Part shown: positions 30,901 to 40,777 of the stretch, in pieces | How positions within the stretch are numbered: position 1 is the stretch's first letter | How the letters are laid out: each line of letters opens with the position of its first letter | Assembly (NCBI GenBank): GCA_963978905.1 | Contig: OZ022257.1 | Location: 6,949,155-7,013,154 of the forward strand | DNA from: Trichostrongylus colubriformis | Taxonomy: Eukaryota; Nematoda; Chromadorea; Rhabditida; Trichostrongylidae | Direction: 5' to 3' | DNA: 64,000 nucleotides | Made by a program: the position numbers and the translations under genes | The notes under the pieces: generated by a model | The model's database searches: none | The model's input: only the letters and a program-made list of their open reading frames with translations | Told to the model about the DNA's origin: nothing

Positions 30901-33900
30901 ATTCCAGGCATAAACACAGCAGGAGTGTCATGGGTTGTTCGTCTACAGCTGCTTCTACTCGGATTCCTTGCACTGGCAGTTCTTGACTTTCTTCTCGGAG
31001 CATTATTAACATCCGATCCAAGTATGTCTACTATTTTAATTTGTTTTTCTCGAGAACTTTCTTCGCAATTTACTGAAATTGAGGGGCTATGAGTAAATGA
31101 GGGGGCAAATGCTCAATGACTTACTTTTTGCTTCATTCTAAGGGAATGGGAGCTCCAGGAGCGGTGTAACAATTTCCTTGTATGTAAGAAGGGGTGAAGG
31201 TCCAATTCTGCGAGCTTCAGTAGTTACCGAAAGTCTTTTAGATAGATTTTTCTTTTTTCCGGACGGACACTTTTCAAAAAGAAAGCTGATGAATTTTGAA
31301 AGTGTCGTCTACAGAGTGATTCTTCACAAAAAGCTCTTCAGTTTTTTACAGCTGTTAGACAGAGGTGTGGCAGAAATTTACTTAGAATAGAGCGTGTTTG
31401 AACACGCACACAATGTGGCCAGGCGCACGAAATTCACCTGTTTGAATTCATCCCACGCTCATTGCTGCCACCATCGCGACCTACTGGATTCCTGGATCAT
31501 TCCTAATTTTTGGACTTGCTCTTCGAATCCAAAACAAGGTTTTTCTTCCATCGCAAAAGCAAAAACTATAAGAATTGAATGCATTAAAATCTAGGGTAAA
31601 AAAGAGTATTTTTCTTGATTGACGCTCTTGGATCTGTACAAAAATGTAATTTTGTTGACGTTTGTTGCCGTAGAACTATGTCAGCGAGCAGCAAATAAAA
31701 AAAATATCCAAAAGTTTTTTGACGTTATTATTCTTCCGCAATGAATCAAAACATAATAGTGTACGATTTCAGGCCATGGGATCTTCCGTTTTTCGTACGA
31801 TCGCCTACGTGAGAACGCAGATCCCATGTATGCAAGGGTGAACTGTACTCCAGTCGGCTTTGAGCGTATCATCCCGGAACAATCATTCTTCACTGTTTTT
31901 GGAGTATTTTTCGCGAATTTTCTGGGGGTGCTTGCTGGTAAGCTGTTATTTTTCAAGAAATTTCCTTTACAGAAAATCGATGTCGTTTTCGCTATGCATA
32001 AGAACTGTGGTTGTTGACTATGAACAGCTACAGATAAGGCCACACTAAGGAAAGTTCGCAAATCAGCAAAGCCGCGTCGCGACCGCACGCATCTCAGACC
32101 ACATGTGATTTGATATGTCTGTACATTGTCATTTACAGGTGTGAATATGAGCGGTGATCTGAAGGATCCTCATAAAAGCATTCCACTCGGTGAATTGTCT
32201 GCTGTGGGTGTAAGGTGAGGGCTGAGTTCGAAGGAAAATTATAAATTCTATAACAGGCCGCCGAAAGTTAATCATGGACAGGCCCTTGTGAGGAGAACAG
32301 TGGTAAATGAGATATTCAACACAGAAGCTCACCTAGGACACGCACCCTACATGTCGCAGTCATACCTTGCGAAATCGTACCACTGCAGAACCACAAAATC
32401 ACATTTGCCGTGACGCGCCGCATACTGCGGCGCGGTCCATCACATGATCCGCCCTCCCACTGGAACGCTTTATTCGAGCCTTCTCTTTTGTCACCTCAAA
32501 TACGTGACCTTGTGACAAAAACCGCGCGCACTTCATGCGTCACGGCGTTTGCGATTTTGCAAAACGGGTCGAGAAAAACCAGTTTTGCTCCAAACTGCAA
32601 ACAGACTGCAAATGTTCGCAACGCTTAACGTTAAAACCGTACCTTCACCAGCGACACGGTACACAGCAAATTTACGTCTCTACACGGGATCTTGTGGACT
32701 ATCATTAAAAGAAGCTTTTTAAACAAATGTTACCATTTTTGTGACGCTTAGTTGGTCACCCCTCCAATTAAATCTCAAAAGAATTCTCCACGCAAATTCC
32801 ATAGTTCTAATTCCTCTCCAAATTACTCTACTAGGTACAGTACACGGACGAAACACAAAAAAACTAATGAAATTTTTTTCCAAAGCAGAAATCGAAAAAC
32901 TGTACGGAGAGCAACTTGTTTGAATTCTCGCAGCACAACATTTGAATAGCCGTTGGCTGGCAGAGCGCAGTTCAAATTTTCGCTCCTAACACTGACTTGT
33001 TCTCACTCTGCCTTCGCATCTTTGCTCCTAGAGACTTTCAGCGTCCCATCCCCCCCCCCCCTCGGACAACCCACTCCGTCGTACCTCATTTTGGGGAGCT
33101 CTTCTCAACAAGGTATTCGTTGTTTCGCATGAAAATTTGCATACGGTCCTTAGTAAGCAAATACAACACAAATATATGGGTAACCGAAGAGCATAAATAA
33201 GCAAATACAGCATAAATATATGGGCAACCGAAGAACATAAATTTCCGTGAGCGATTCCTTTAAGGCAGCTCAAGCATTTCGTCGTAACGTAGCATTATCC
33301 AGTAAATGCTTTCAACTAGTCCAAGATGTACTGCTGCGTTTCCACATCATCCGCAACGCGACCGCTCTCTCAACGACCATGAGTCACGACATAACACTAG
33401 TTATCGCCCACACGTGTCATTGTTTCTACACTCCTTTTAGAGAGGAAGAGAAACCCTCGTAATCCAATCCAAATTTCAAAGAAATTTTCAGTAAATCTAG
33501 AATAATTTTTCACTTTTCAGCTCTTCTATATGCTTCCTCTTCATTATGATCCTCGGAGCTACGGGCGATCGACTGAGCCTGATCTGTGACAATCTCATTT
33601 CCGAAAAGGTAATACTAACTACTCCATTTATGTATATAGTCAGCCTCTAGCACTAGTCGCAGTTTACTGTCCCCTTGCAAGTGAGAAACAAGCTCTTGCC
33701 ACACGGAACCGTTCTTGTTTTGCTTTGGTTGATTTATTTTGGAGTTGATTATACACACATCTTTTCAACATCCCATCCATTCCAGGTAGCCCTAACCGGT
33801 GTGCTGTTCATGATCGGTCTATACATCTGTTCACTTTCGTCCACAATTGGTTCACTACTCGGCACACCACGAGTTCTCCAAGGAATCGCAGCTGAAGGCA

Positions 33901-35907
33901 TTATTCCAGTACTAAACCCGCTTGCTCAAGGGGTGCGTGAGCTTTTTTTTCTCCGACACAAACTACAAGGGTCATAGTGTTTATGTCCTGAGAATGTTTC
34001 TCCAGTGGATCTGACGTGCGACGCGTGCGACCGCGACGATTTGAATTTTTCGTATTGTGAAGGGTGGCTGGACTGTCTTAACGTACTCCTGGAGCATTTC
34101 TGTGTCCCATTGGAGAGTAGATGAACTGATAAACCAATGGATCAATAACTAGCAACTCGACGGCACGCGGCATGTGCAGTCCGCATGAAGCTCCAGCGCC
34201 TCAAGGCACACATCTTATAGGCCGGGCCAAACCACCTTGATTCGATTGAAAACTTGATTGTTGATGTTGTTTGAAATTACTAGGATGGAAGCTGAGAGAC
34301 GCAAAGGATACGCGAGGAACCCCTTGTTTCTCTACCTGGCACTCCCCTTCTCCTTTCACTCCTTGGAATAAATATCGGGCCAATTGTCTTTTTTTTCAGT
34401 CTGGTGCCAACAAGAATCCTGTGCTAGCAGGTGTAGTACTGATGGCAGTAGCATCGGTTTTTGTGCTGCTTGGCGATCTCAATCAACTTGCCATTCTCTC
34501 CACAATGCCATTCCTCATCACCTACGCATTTGTGAATTATGCGTACGTATCGTTAGCGATGAGTTACGATCTCATCACTATTAGCCATGTCGCGTAAGTT
34601 TTCGCACATCAAACTATCTCACATGAACTCGTAGAGATTATCCTTTTCCAGTGAAGTCGACTCCAAATATGGTTCCATGCACAAGATCGGTGATTTGGAC
34701 GAGCTATTCCCTGAGCGAAAACAGCAGCAACAACAGTGGGCAGCCACCGTTGAAGCTGGCGGAATTGTCGGTCAACCTGCCACCTGGTACTCGATGTTCA
34801 GTAATCGCTATATCTCATTCATTGGAGTAAGTTTATTTGTACATACTTTTCCCTGATTATAACCAAGCTGTGACCCGCGCAAAGCCCCGCCCACATATGG
34901 ACGAGTTGCCGTCATAACCCAGAGACGCACGGACTATCGTACTTACACCTGATAATTCTTTTCTGCTCAGACAAAAAAAAAACGAGGAACGGGAATTTGA
35001 AAGAATGAGATTTGGACGTCAATTAATTCCTAGTTAAAAATGCGCAGGGCATTCTCGTTCAATTCAGATCGTAGTGGTCGGTGGATTCAATGTGACCCTT
35101 ATAAAAACTTGTGGAGGTCAGCCGATACAAGTCACTTTCCGCTGCTCATATACAATTCACCGACCCAGGAAGGATGGGAGGTTTGGTTGGCCCGTGCGGG
35201 ATTTCGGAAGCCCCTCCGTCACTACATTACCTCCCCCCAAGGGCCAGTCGCACTCCAAAAACAAAAAGAATGAGCCTGCCTATAACACATCACAAAGATA
35301 CTATAATACTTTTCAATCATTCGGACTCGCCAACACTTGACCTCTTATGAACCAACGAAATACCTGCTTTATTATCTTATCCTTGAGTACTAACAAATTA
35401 TAGTTCATGGTGAACCTACTGATTTTGTTCCTCATCCACTTCTGGTTCGCTGTTGCCCATTTCGCCGTACTTATAATTCTCTACTACTACATCGGTCGAG
35501 TATGTCCAGCATGTTCACCAGGTCAGCTGCCATTCACGTTAAATTCTTCGTCAATGAATAGTTAGCATAGAGTGCATGCGATCACGTCGCGGCTCTAGGC
35601 ATAAGAAACTGAATAAACTTATTCCCAAAAACTATATTACAGGAATCTCAACCTTCTCTATTCCACATATGTTCCGTACTGCCTTCTCTTCTCTTGAAAA
35701 CATTGGCGCCTTCAGTAGAGGGCCTGCTGTGCTAACAAGGGTAAGTAAGCAAAAATAGGCCACGTTCAGTACTCTATATTGCTTTCCTTATTTAAGGAAG
35801 GACCATCCAAAGACGTACTCACTGAACAACTCAACGAATCAAATCCCGATTATCAGGATCGAAAGCAGTATCATCATTCCCAAAATGTCACACAAGAATT
35901 CGACTGA
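24964..35907 (+). CDS. SLC12-family solute carrier, SLC12A8-like
   Basis: Spliced CDS: 24964-25082, 25443-25554, 27856-27963, 28293-28376, 29502-29619, 30908-31021, 31773-31937, 32139-32214, 33521-33608, 33786-33932, 34400-34593, 34652-34826, 35404-35521, 35643-35740, 35797-35907 (608 aa, in frame throughout). It encodes a multipass membrane transporter of the cation-chloride-cotransporter superfamily. The hallmark [18 protein letters not shown] at about 50-67 opens TM1, followed by [51 protein letters not shown] and [16 protein letters not shown]. Length and lack of a long C-terminal regulatory tail fit SLC12A8 (about 700 aa in human, reported as a nicotinamide mononucleotide transporter) rather than NKCC or KCC. 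Substrate in this species is unknown. The ATG follows a TTTCCGATAG acceptor at 24963, so trans-splicing or an upstream exon is possible. Confidence 0.9.
26303..26561. mobile_element. foldback element with TTGCGGAATT-rich arms
   Basis: Ends GGCTGTGTTCACAGTTTTGG and CCAAAACCGTGAGCACAGCC form TIRs that continue into an array of TTTGCGGAATTGCAGAA-like units pointing inward from both sides. Intronic (SLC12 intron 2), non-coding. Confidence 0.75.
26874..27418. mobile_element. TTAA-flanked 545-bp MITE family, copy 2
   Basis: TTAAAGGCAG at the left and CACTGTCTTTAA at the right. It is the inverted counterpart of 17062-17608 with high similarity over the whole length. In SLC12 intron 2. Confidence 0.7.
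27651..27776. mobile_element. CAGTCCATTTC MITE family, copy 1
   Basis: TACAGTCCATTTCCCGACG at the left; the right end (GGAACTAAACTGTA) is degenerate. The interior shares GGACTTGTAT and CACCCCGCCACACACTCT with the copies at 41016, 44396 and 45168. Confidence 0.65.
29258..29459. mobile_element. small MITE with AGTTCGC inner ends
   Basis: The left end TAGCTATTGTTCGGAGTTCGC faces the right end GCGAACTCTAAACAATGCTTC. The interior is rich in GCGCGATTGCG motifs. It lies just before SLC12 exon 5. Confidence 0.45.
30031..30442. mobile_element. 412-bp near-perfect palindrome (foldback element)
   Basis: CAATACCGCTCGCGTCGGGT at the left end is matched by its complement at the right end, with TA on both sides. 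The arms of about 200 bp differ at only a few scattered positions and meet near 30238 at CGCGAAAACGCG. Each arm also holds its own hairpin, TTGCGACGGTTTGT facing ACAAACCGTCGCAA. No ORF. It is intronic in the SLC12 gene (intron 5). Confidence 0.85.
33155..33241. repeat. two-copy tandem duplication, about 44-bp unit
   Basis: AAGCAAATACAACACAAATA and the following TATGGGTAACCGAAGAGCATAAAT repeat once with four or so differences. In SLC12 intron 8. Confidence 0.75.
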
Positions 35908-36031
35908 TCTCCAAGAGCATAGTTGCACCGTCATTACCTATAGGCGTCTCAAAATCTCACTGTTTATAAAGGCTCTCTGTAGATTTCTATAGCTTGAACC
36001 ACTTTGGCCTATCATTCATGTTTCCGGGTTC

Positions 36032-36037
36032 AATAAA
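36032..36037 (+). terminator. polyadenylation signal of the SLC12 gene
   Basis: AATAAA lies 125 bases past the SLC12 stop codon. It falls within the 214-bp gap between the convergent SLC12 and rpl-33 stop codons, so the two 3' UTRs are short or overlap. Confidence 0.6.
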
Positions 36038-36121
36038 TACTTCTGTCCAAATCGTATTTCCACCAATCGTTTATGAGTAAACAATCGGATAACATAACAA
36101 TAACAAAAATATCTGCCGGTT

Positions 36122-39100
36122 TTAGATGTTCGATGGGTACAGCATCTGAAACAAAATTTCAGTAATGTAGGAGTAAAGGCATCTTTGAAAATCTACTAGA
36201 CATCATGTCAGAAAAGCGTTGAAAGGAATTAAATTTTTAAAACAGCGGCTTTCCCCTTCCCCCCTTACCAAAGCAGCCTGTTGCAAACGACTCTCGCCCT
36301 GGAGATTTCCCACTCCCTTGAACCTTACCGTAAACTTCACAGCAACACTAGAAGTACGAAGTACGTGCTTAGTTTTTGATTTAGAATTTGCTTATTCTAA
36401 TCCACATCTCATATCACACAACAAATTAAAATGAAAGAGAAAACTCTAGGATATGACAGTAGGAAAAGAGCACAATAAATAGTATTAAAATAACACGCAA
36501 TCCCACCACCGTAAACCCAAAATTAGCAATTAGCAGCCAAATAATAGGTAATCATACTTGATCGCTTACCACACGAATTCTGTTTCCCATGGCATTCGGA
36601 GGAAGATTGTGGTGGAATTTTGCGCGAACTGTTCCAGTGTTGCCATGTACTCGCGTGATCTTACCCCAGATTGCCCTCGTTCTCGTTGGAACGGCGTGAC
36701 CAGGCTTCTGTAAAACGTCAACATATGTTATAGTGGATTGCATGCAATAAACTGATCCAAGAAAAATTAAAACTGCATCATGACGAAGAATTAAATTGTA
36801 CTTTGATGTTGTTCGATGCTAGTCTAATTGGTAAAAAATGTAATCAAAATTTCGACTGACAAAAGACTTTAGGATATCTTCAGAGTACGATTCTCAGAAT
36901 ACCTTAGTTTCCACCGCTTAGCTACATAGCAGAGTTCAAAACCTCAGCAGCAACCAGATTACTTCCAGAAAAATTAGCCCCATCAGAGTCCTAAACTCTC
37001 CGCTACATCTTAGAATTCCTTGAGCAAAATTGCTACACAAGTATATCTGACTACTTCACATGGGCAGAATCAAACGATGCTGAGATTGGGGTGTGAATTA
37101 CGGTGAAAATGATTTCTGCGAATCGTTGACAGTGTGAATTTTACTCCATGTTATCATATCTGATTGTAAAAGAACGAAAAAAATCTTGGAAGTTGAAGAA
37201 CGATGCCCAAGAAAAGGAAGCTTTGAAGATCCCCTCCTTACGAGAAAGAAGACAAAACCCCTGCTGGAAGAGTGGTGACTGCTATCTTGCATCAAATATA
37301 TACCGTTCAACAGGTAAATCAGTTCACTTAAATTCACGGTCAGAAAAAACAAGAAAAGAAAGGAAGGGCAACTAGCACGGCTGTTGCTAACGCATATGAA
37401 AATAGTGATGCCGATGTTAGACGTCGCGACTTTGCATGTAAGCCGCACCTTGAACAGAATGTCTGGGCGTAGGAAGTAGACGTTAAACCGCTGTATCACG
37501 AAATCTGACATCAGCCTCACATGAAAACTGGAACATAACCAGTCCCATGATGATAAATTTTAATAAAAGATAAAGCAACTAGTATTTCGACGGAGTTTCT
37601 ATTATTTCGACGGAGTTTCTATTCCGGACTAAAAACTTGAAAACTCAAAGTGGACTGTCAATGTAAATGTAAATACATCCTTCTGTGAGAGGTATAAACG
37701 GAAAAAAATCAACCCAAAAAAATAGAGTAATACTTTGAACAAAAAATTTCGAGCGAGTAAATGAGGAAAACATACGGTAGTCTTATTATGGGCTTTGTAA
37801 AGGTAGACAGCACGCTTTCCAATATAGAACTTGGCATCATCCTTGTTGAACACTCCATCGAGTTTGAGCAGAGCAGTGTGCTCACTCTGTGTACGAAGTC
37901 CACGCTTGTATCCAGTGAAAACTGCCTTCACGTAGAGCCTGAACATAGCCATACTCCACAGTGTGAAAAGTTGTCTCAAGATTACAGCACACCACATTAG
38001 CAGAGATGCGCAGAACGTGATGCAATGCCCCTGCCAAAACTATTTTTGGTGGTACATAAGAAACCTTTCTCATCTAAAAGACATCATTAACCGCAAGCAG
38101 TAAACACAGAATCCCTCAAAGGAATTAATTTGAAAAAAAAACAAAAATGGTGTGGTCCAATAACAAGTACGTCTATTAGGGACAACTTCATCGCCCGCGA
38201 GCGTATCATGGGCACAATGCTCAGCAGTGAGAAAAGTCAAAGATGTTAGAAATCTTGCTCTAGCTGAAGATAAACATCAAACGAAAAAAAAGAAGAAGGC
38301 GAGAGACATGGTTTACATGATAAATTTTGCCCCACAGCGTTTTTTTACAGCAAGCAGTACGCAGAAAAAGGACAGTCCTGGTTATACATCACACCAAACA
38401 GAGTGTACCACAATGAAACACCATGGACTATGGAACATCAGCGCAGAAGAAATGGTCTAGCAGGAGGAGTACACAGAACTTTGGATGCTCTGCGAATACG
38501 AGGGAAGGGCATTTTGACCCAAAACAACGAAATATACATAACGGCACACCCAAAACAAGCCAAAAACATGGGGGCAGAACTGAGAAGAAATTTTAGTGAG
38601 CTTCGAAGGGCGTATTATATCTATTACTAAAAAAGGAGCTCCAGACCGTGAGCTACTGCTCACCCTCACCCTACCCAGAAAGCAGCCAATCCGCTGCAGA
38701 ATCACCCGATTCCGAAACGAAACCCTCAATTAAATCCAACGTCAAATTTTAGTGTGCTCTCTACGACAGGTATTGCAACGAAACTTCTTTCTGTATCGGC
38801 ACAGTTTGGCTGCCGTCAGACTTCACGATTTCGTTTTGCGGTGTCGCACTTTCACCCCGAAGCTGCGACACTGCGAAATAACAGTCGCACAATCGCCTGC
38901 AAAAACTCGTGCCGCAAAATCGCTAAATCGCAGGTCTGACGGCGGTCGACGAGCACAGTTTATGGGTCAATTAGTGTGCGGGGGAAAACGCAAACTTCAG
39001 CGACGTCCAACTCCTTCCCTTCGTGGGCTTGGGCCAAAAATCACATCTCCTCCTCCTACAAGAAGAGGAATATACTAAAGCATTTGTCTCATCTTCTAAG

Positions 39101-39419
39101 CCTGAGCCCAGGGAAGAAGAGGAGCCTCGACATCAGTGAAAATTTAGCGTCTCCCACCAACTTCAACCCCCCTCCCCCTCCCCCACTTTAATTGACGCCA
39201 GTTTATAAACATATTACCGGTAGCTGTTGTCCAAGTTCAAAGATTAATATGGTGATCAGCACCATATACCTTATAGGCGAGCAGGAAGGTTTAAAATAAG
39301 AAAAAAAAAACAAGCGCCCGAATCGAAAACAAGGTTTCAGACAGAAAATCAACAAAATACCATGCGGCTCACCTTCCGGCAGGTCCGGGTCCAGCTCTTC
39401 TAACAGCTTGCTCGGCCAT
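36122..39419 (-). CDS. rpl-33: large-subunit ribosomal protein L35a (eL33)
   Basis: Spliced CDS on the minus strand: 39373-39419, 37776-37938, 36570-36707, 36122-36145 (123 aa). It encodes a structural protein of the 60S ribosomal subunit. The protein reads [15 protein letters not shown], then [57 protein letters not shown] and a final MLYPSNI, matching L35a along its whole length (usual size 110-124 aa). The 24-base last exon is too short to be seen without knowing the family. The start at 39419 was preferred over an in-frame ATG at 37952 because ATGTTCAG is an acceptor that joins in phase to the upstream exon. A TGCTGTTTAG acceptor six bases before the ATG suggests spliced-leader trans-splicing. 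Confidence 0.93.
37584..37624. repeat. 20-bp tandem duplication
   Basis: ATTTCGACGGAGTTTCTATT occurs twice in a row in the second-last intron of rpl-33. Confidence 0.7.
38753..38955. mobile_element. foldback-like MITE in rpl-33 intron 1
   Basis: The outer TGTGCTC ends and the inner GCCGTCAGACTTCACGATTT are matched by AAATCGCAGGTCTGACGGC and GAGCAC in inverted orientation. Non-coding, about 200 bp. Confidence 0.5.
38963..39195. mobile_element. degenerate copy of the GTCAAATAAAGTCGG element
   Basis: The left part GTCAATTAGTGTGCGGGGGA and the internal CTCCTTCCC..GGGCTTGGGCC and TAAGCCTGAGCCCAGGGAAG blocks follow the order of the intact copy at 51188-51414, with many substitutions. Confidence 0.45.
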
Positions 39420-40777
39420 TTATACCTAAACAGCAAAACATGAGTAGGAGATTCTTGGCAATAAATGCTCCAAAACTGATGCGATCACGACATAAGCGAC
39501 AAAGCAACCACTCATAAGCGGAAAAATCGCTGTGAGGAAGCCGACACTACGTATAATTAGCAAAAACAAAACATAAGCACGCCCACTGAATGACAAAAAT
39601 AAAGACATTTCGGAATTACCATCATATCACAGATAGGATTTGAAAATTCCTTCAATTCTGACAGACTTAGCAACGATTACTACGGTAGTTCAACCATGCA
39701 AACCTGCACATCCAATTTTGTCTGCATCTACGACTCACACAAGCTTAAGCGTGAACAACAGCCAAAGCAAACATTCAAACGAACAAACCAAATATTTAAA
39801 CTACGTTAAGAAATATTTAATAAAAATGCTTTCCAGGAAAAATCCGAGTGGCAGTGTATGGAAGTTTTTAAACATTTATGTGTTTTACTATTATCTATGA
39901 TGGTGTCCGAATTAGCACCATCCGGATGATGTTTACGTGCAATCCCGTCCGTGGAGTAATGGTAATTTTTCAGATAAAAGAAGAGTTGTTGCAACACTTA
40001 CATAGGAGAGCTGTCTGGACACTTTCGACAGCGGCTGGACGAAAATACACGTTTTGCCTCTCTATCCTGCTACATATCTTTTCAAAAAAAGTCTGCACGA
40101 CCGCTGGACGGCTCTTCGCTGGCAATCGCGTGGACAGACTTGGAAAATTGAGTTCCTACGCTTCGATCCCAGTTCCCCACTGAGATCATACAACACTCTA
40201 TCAGTAAGGAAGAAGGGGACGTACCCTACCCTCTAGCCTTAGAGGAACCAGTGCGCCATCTTCACTGCCGACTATGCAAAGTGAATGGTGGGGATGGAAC
40301 GGCATCTGGTGCAATTCGCAAAGAAAGGTGCCTACGCGGCCGTGCTCCCAACGAGTGAATACGTTCCTTTGACGCGTATGACCGCCTCACATCAGAGATC
40401 TACCGAGCTCCGATCGATACTTGCAATCAGGAATGTAGGGCTAGCAACGGTCAAGACTTTGGCCGTTTCCTTCTGTTTTTCATCGTTGTAGTGCTTCTCA
40501 GCAACTCTACTTCCATACTGGGACGTTCACAAATTTTTTTGATGCCTTTAACGTAATGTTATCATCTATGCATTTATACTCGACGAATATTCAAAAATGT
40601 AGTGCCACAGAGCTGACGAACATATTAGACATCGTGTCCCGTGGCATAATTCTTTTGAGAAAGCGAGATTTGCATGTTTGAATGAAGAGCTAGCTGCCAG
40701 CAGCTGTTATACATAATGGCTTTTCAACAATAATTCGATGTATTTATTTAGTTGTCTGAAGGTGCGTTGAATACGGA
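39420..40777. other. intergenic region between rpl-33 and the first YhhN gene
   Basis: The genes are on the same strand. The stretch holds the rpl-33 upstream region and the 3' end of the next gene. A minus ORF at 39426-39608 has hydrophobic residues but no start context or homologue I recognise. An AATAAA on the minus strand at about 40743-40748 is a likely poly(A) signal for the YhhN gene ending at 40778. Confidence 0.45.

Noticed and set aside
31669..31770. Extra SLC12 exon beginning after a CCGTAG acceptor (reading [10 protein letters not shown])
   Set aside because: Only the 31773 acceptor joins in phase with exon 6 and continues open; the earlier acceptor leads to a stop in the joined frame.
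37776..37952. rpl-33 starting at the ATG at 37952
   Set aside because: ATGTTCAG within that stretch is a good acceptor and the upstream exon at 39373-39419 joins in phase to give the conserved G-R-L-Y start.
39426..39608. Separate small two-helix membrane protein upstream of rpl-33
   Set aside because: Only 60 codons, no partner exons, and it overlaps the rpl-33 trans-splice region.
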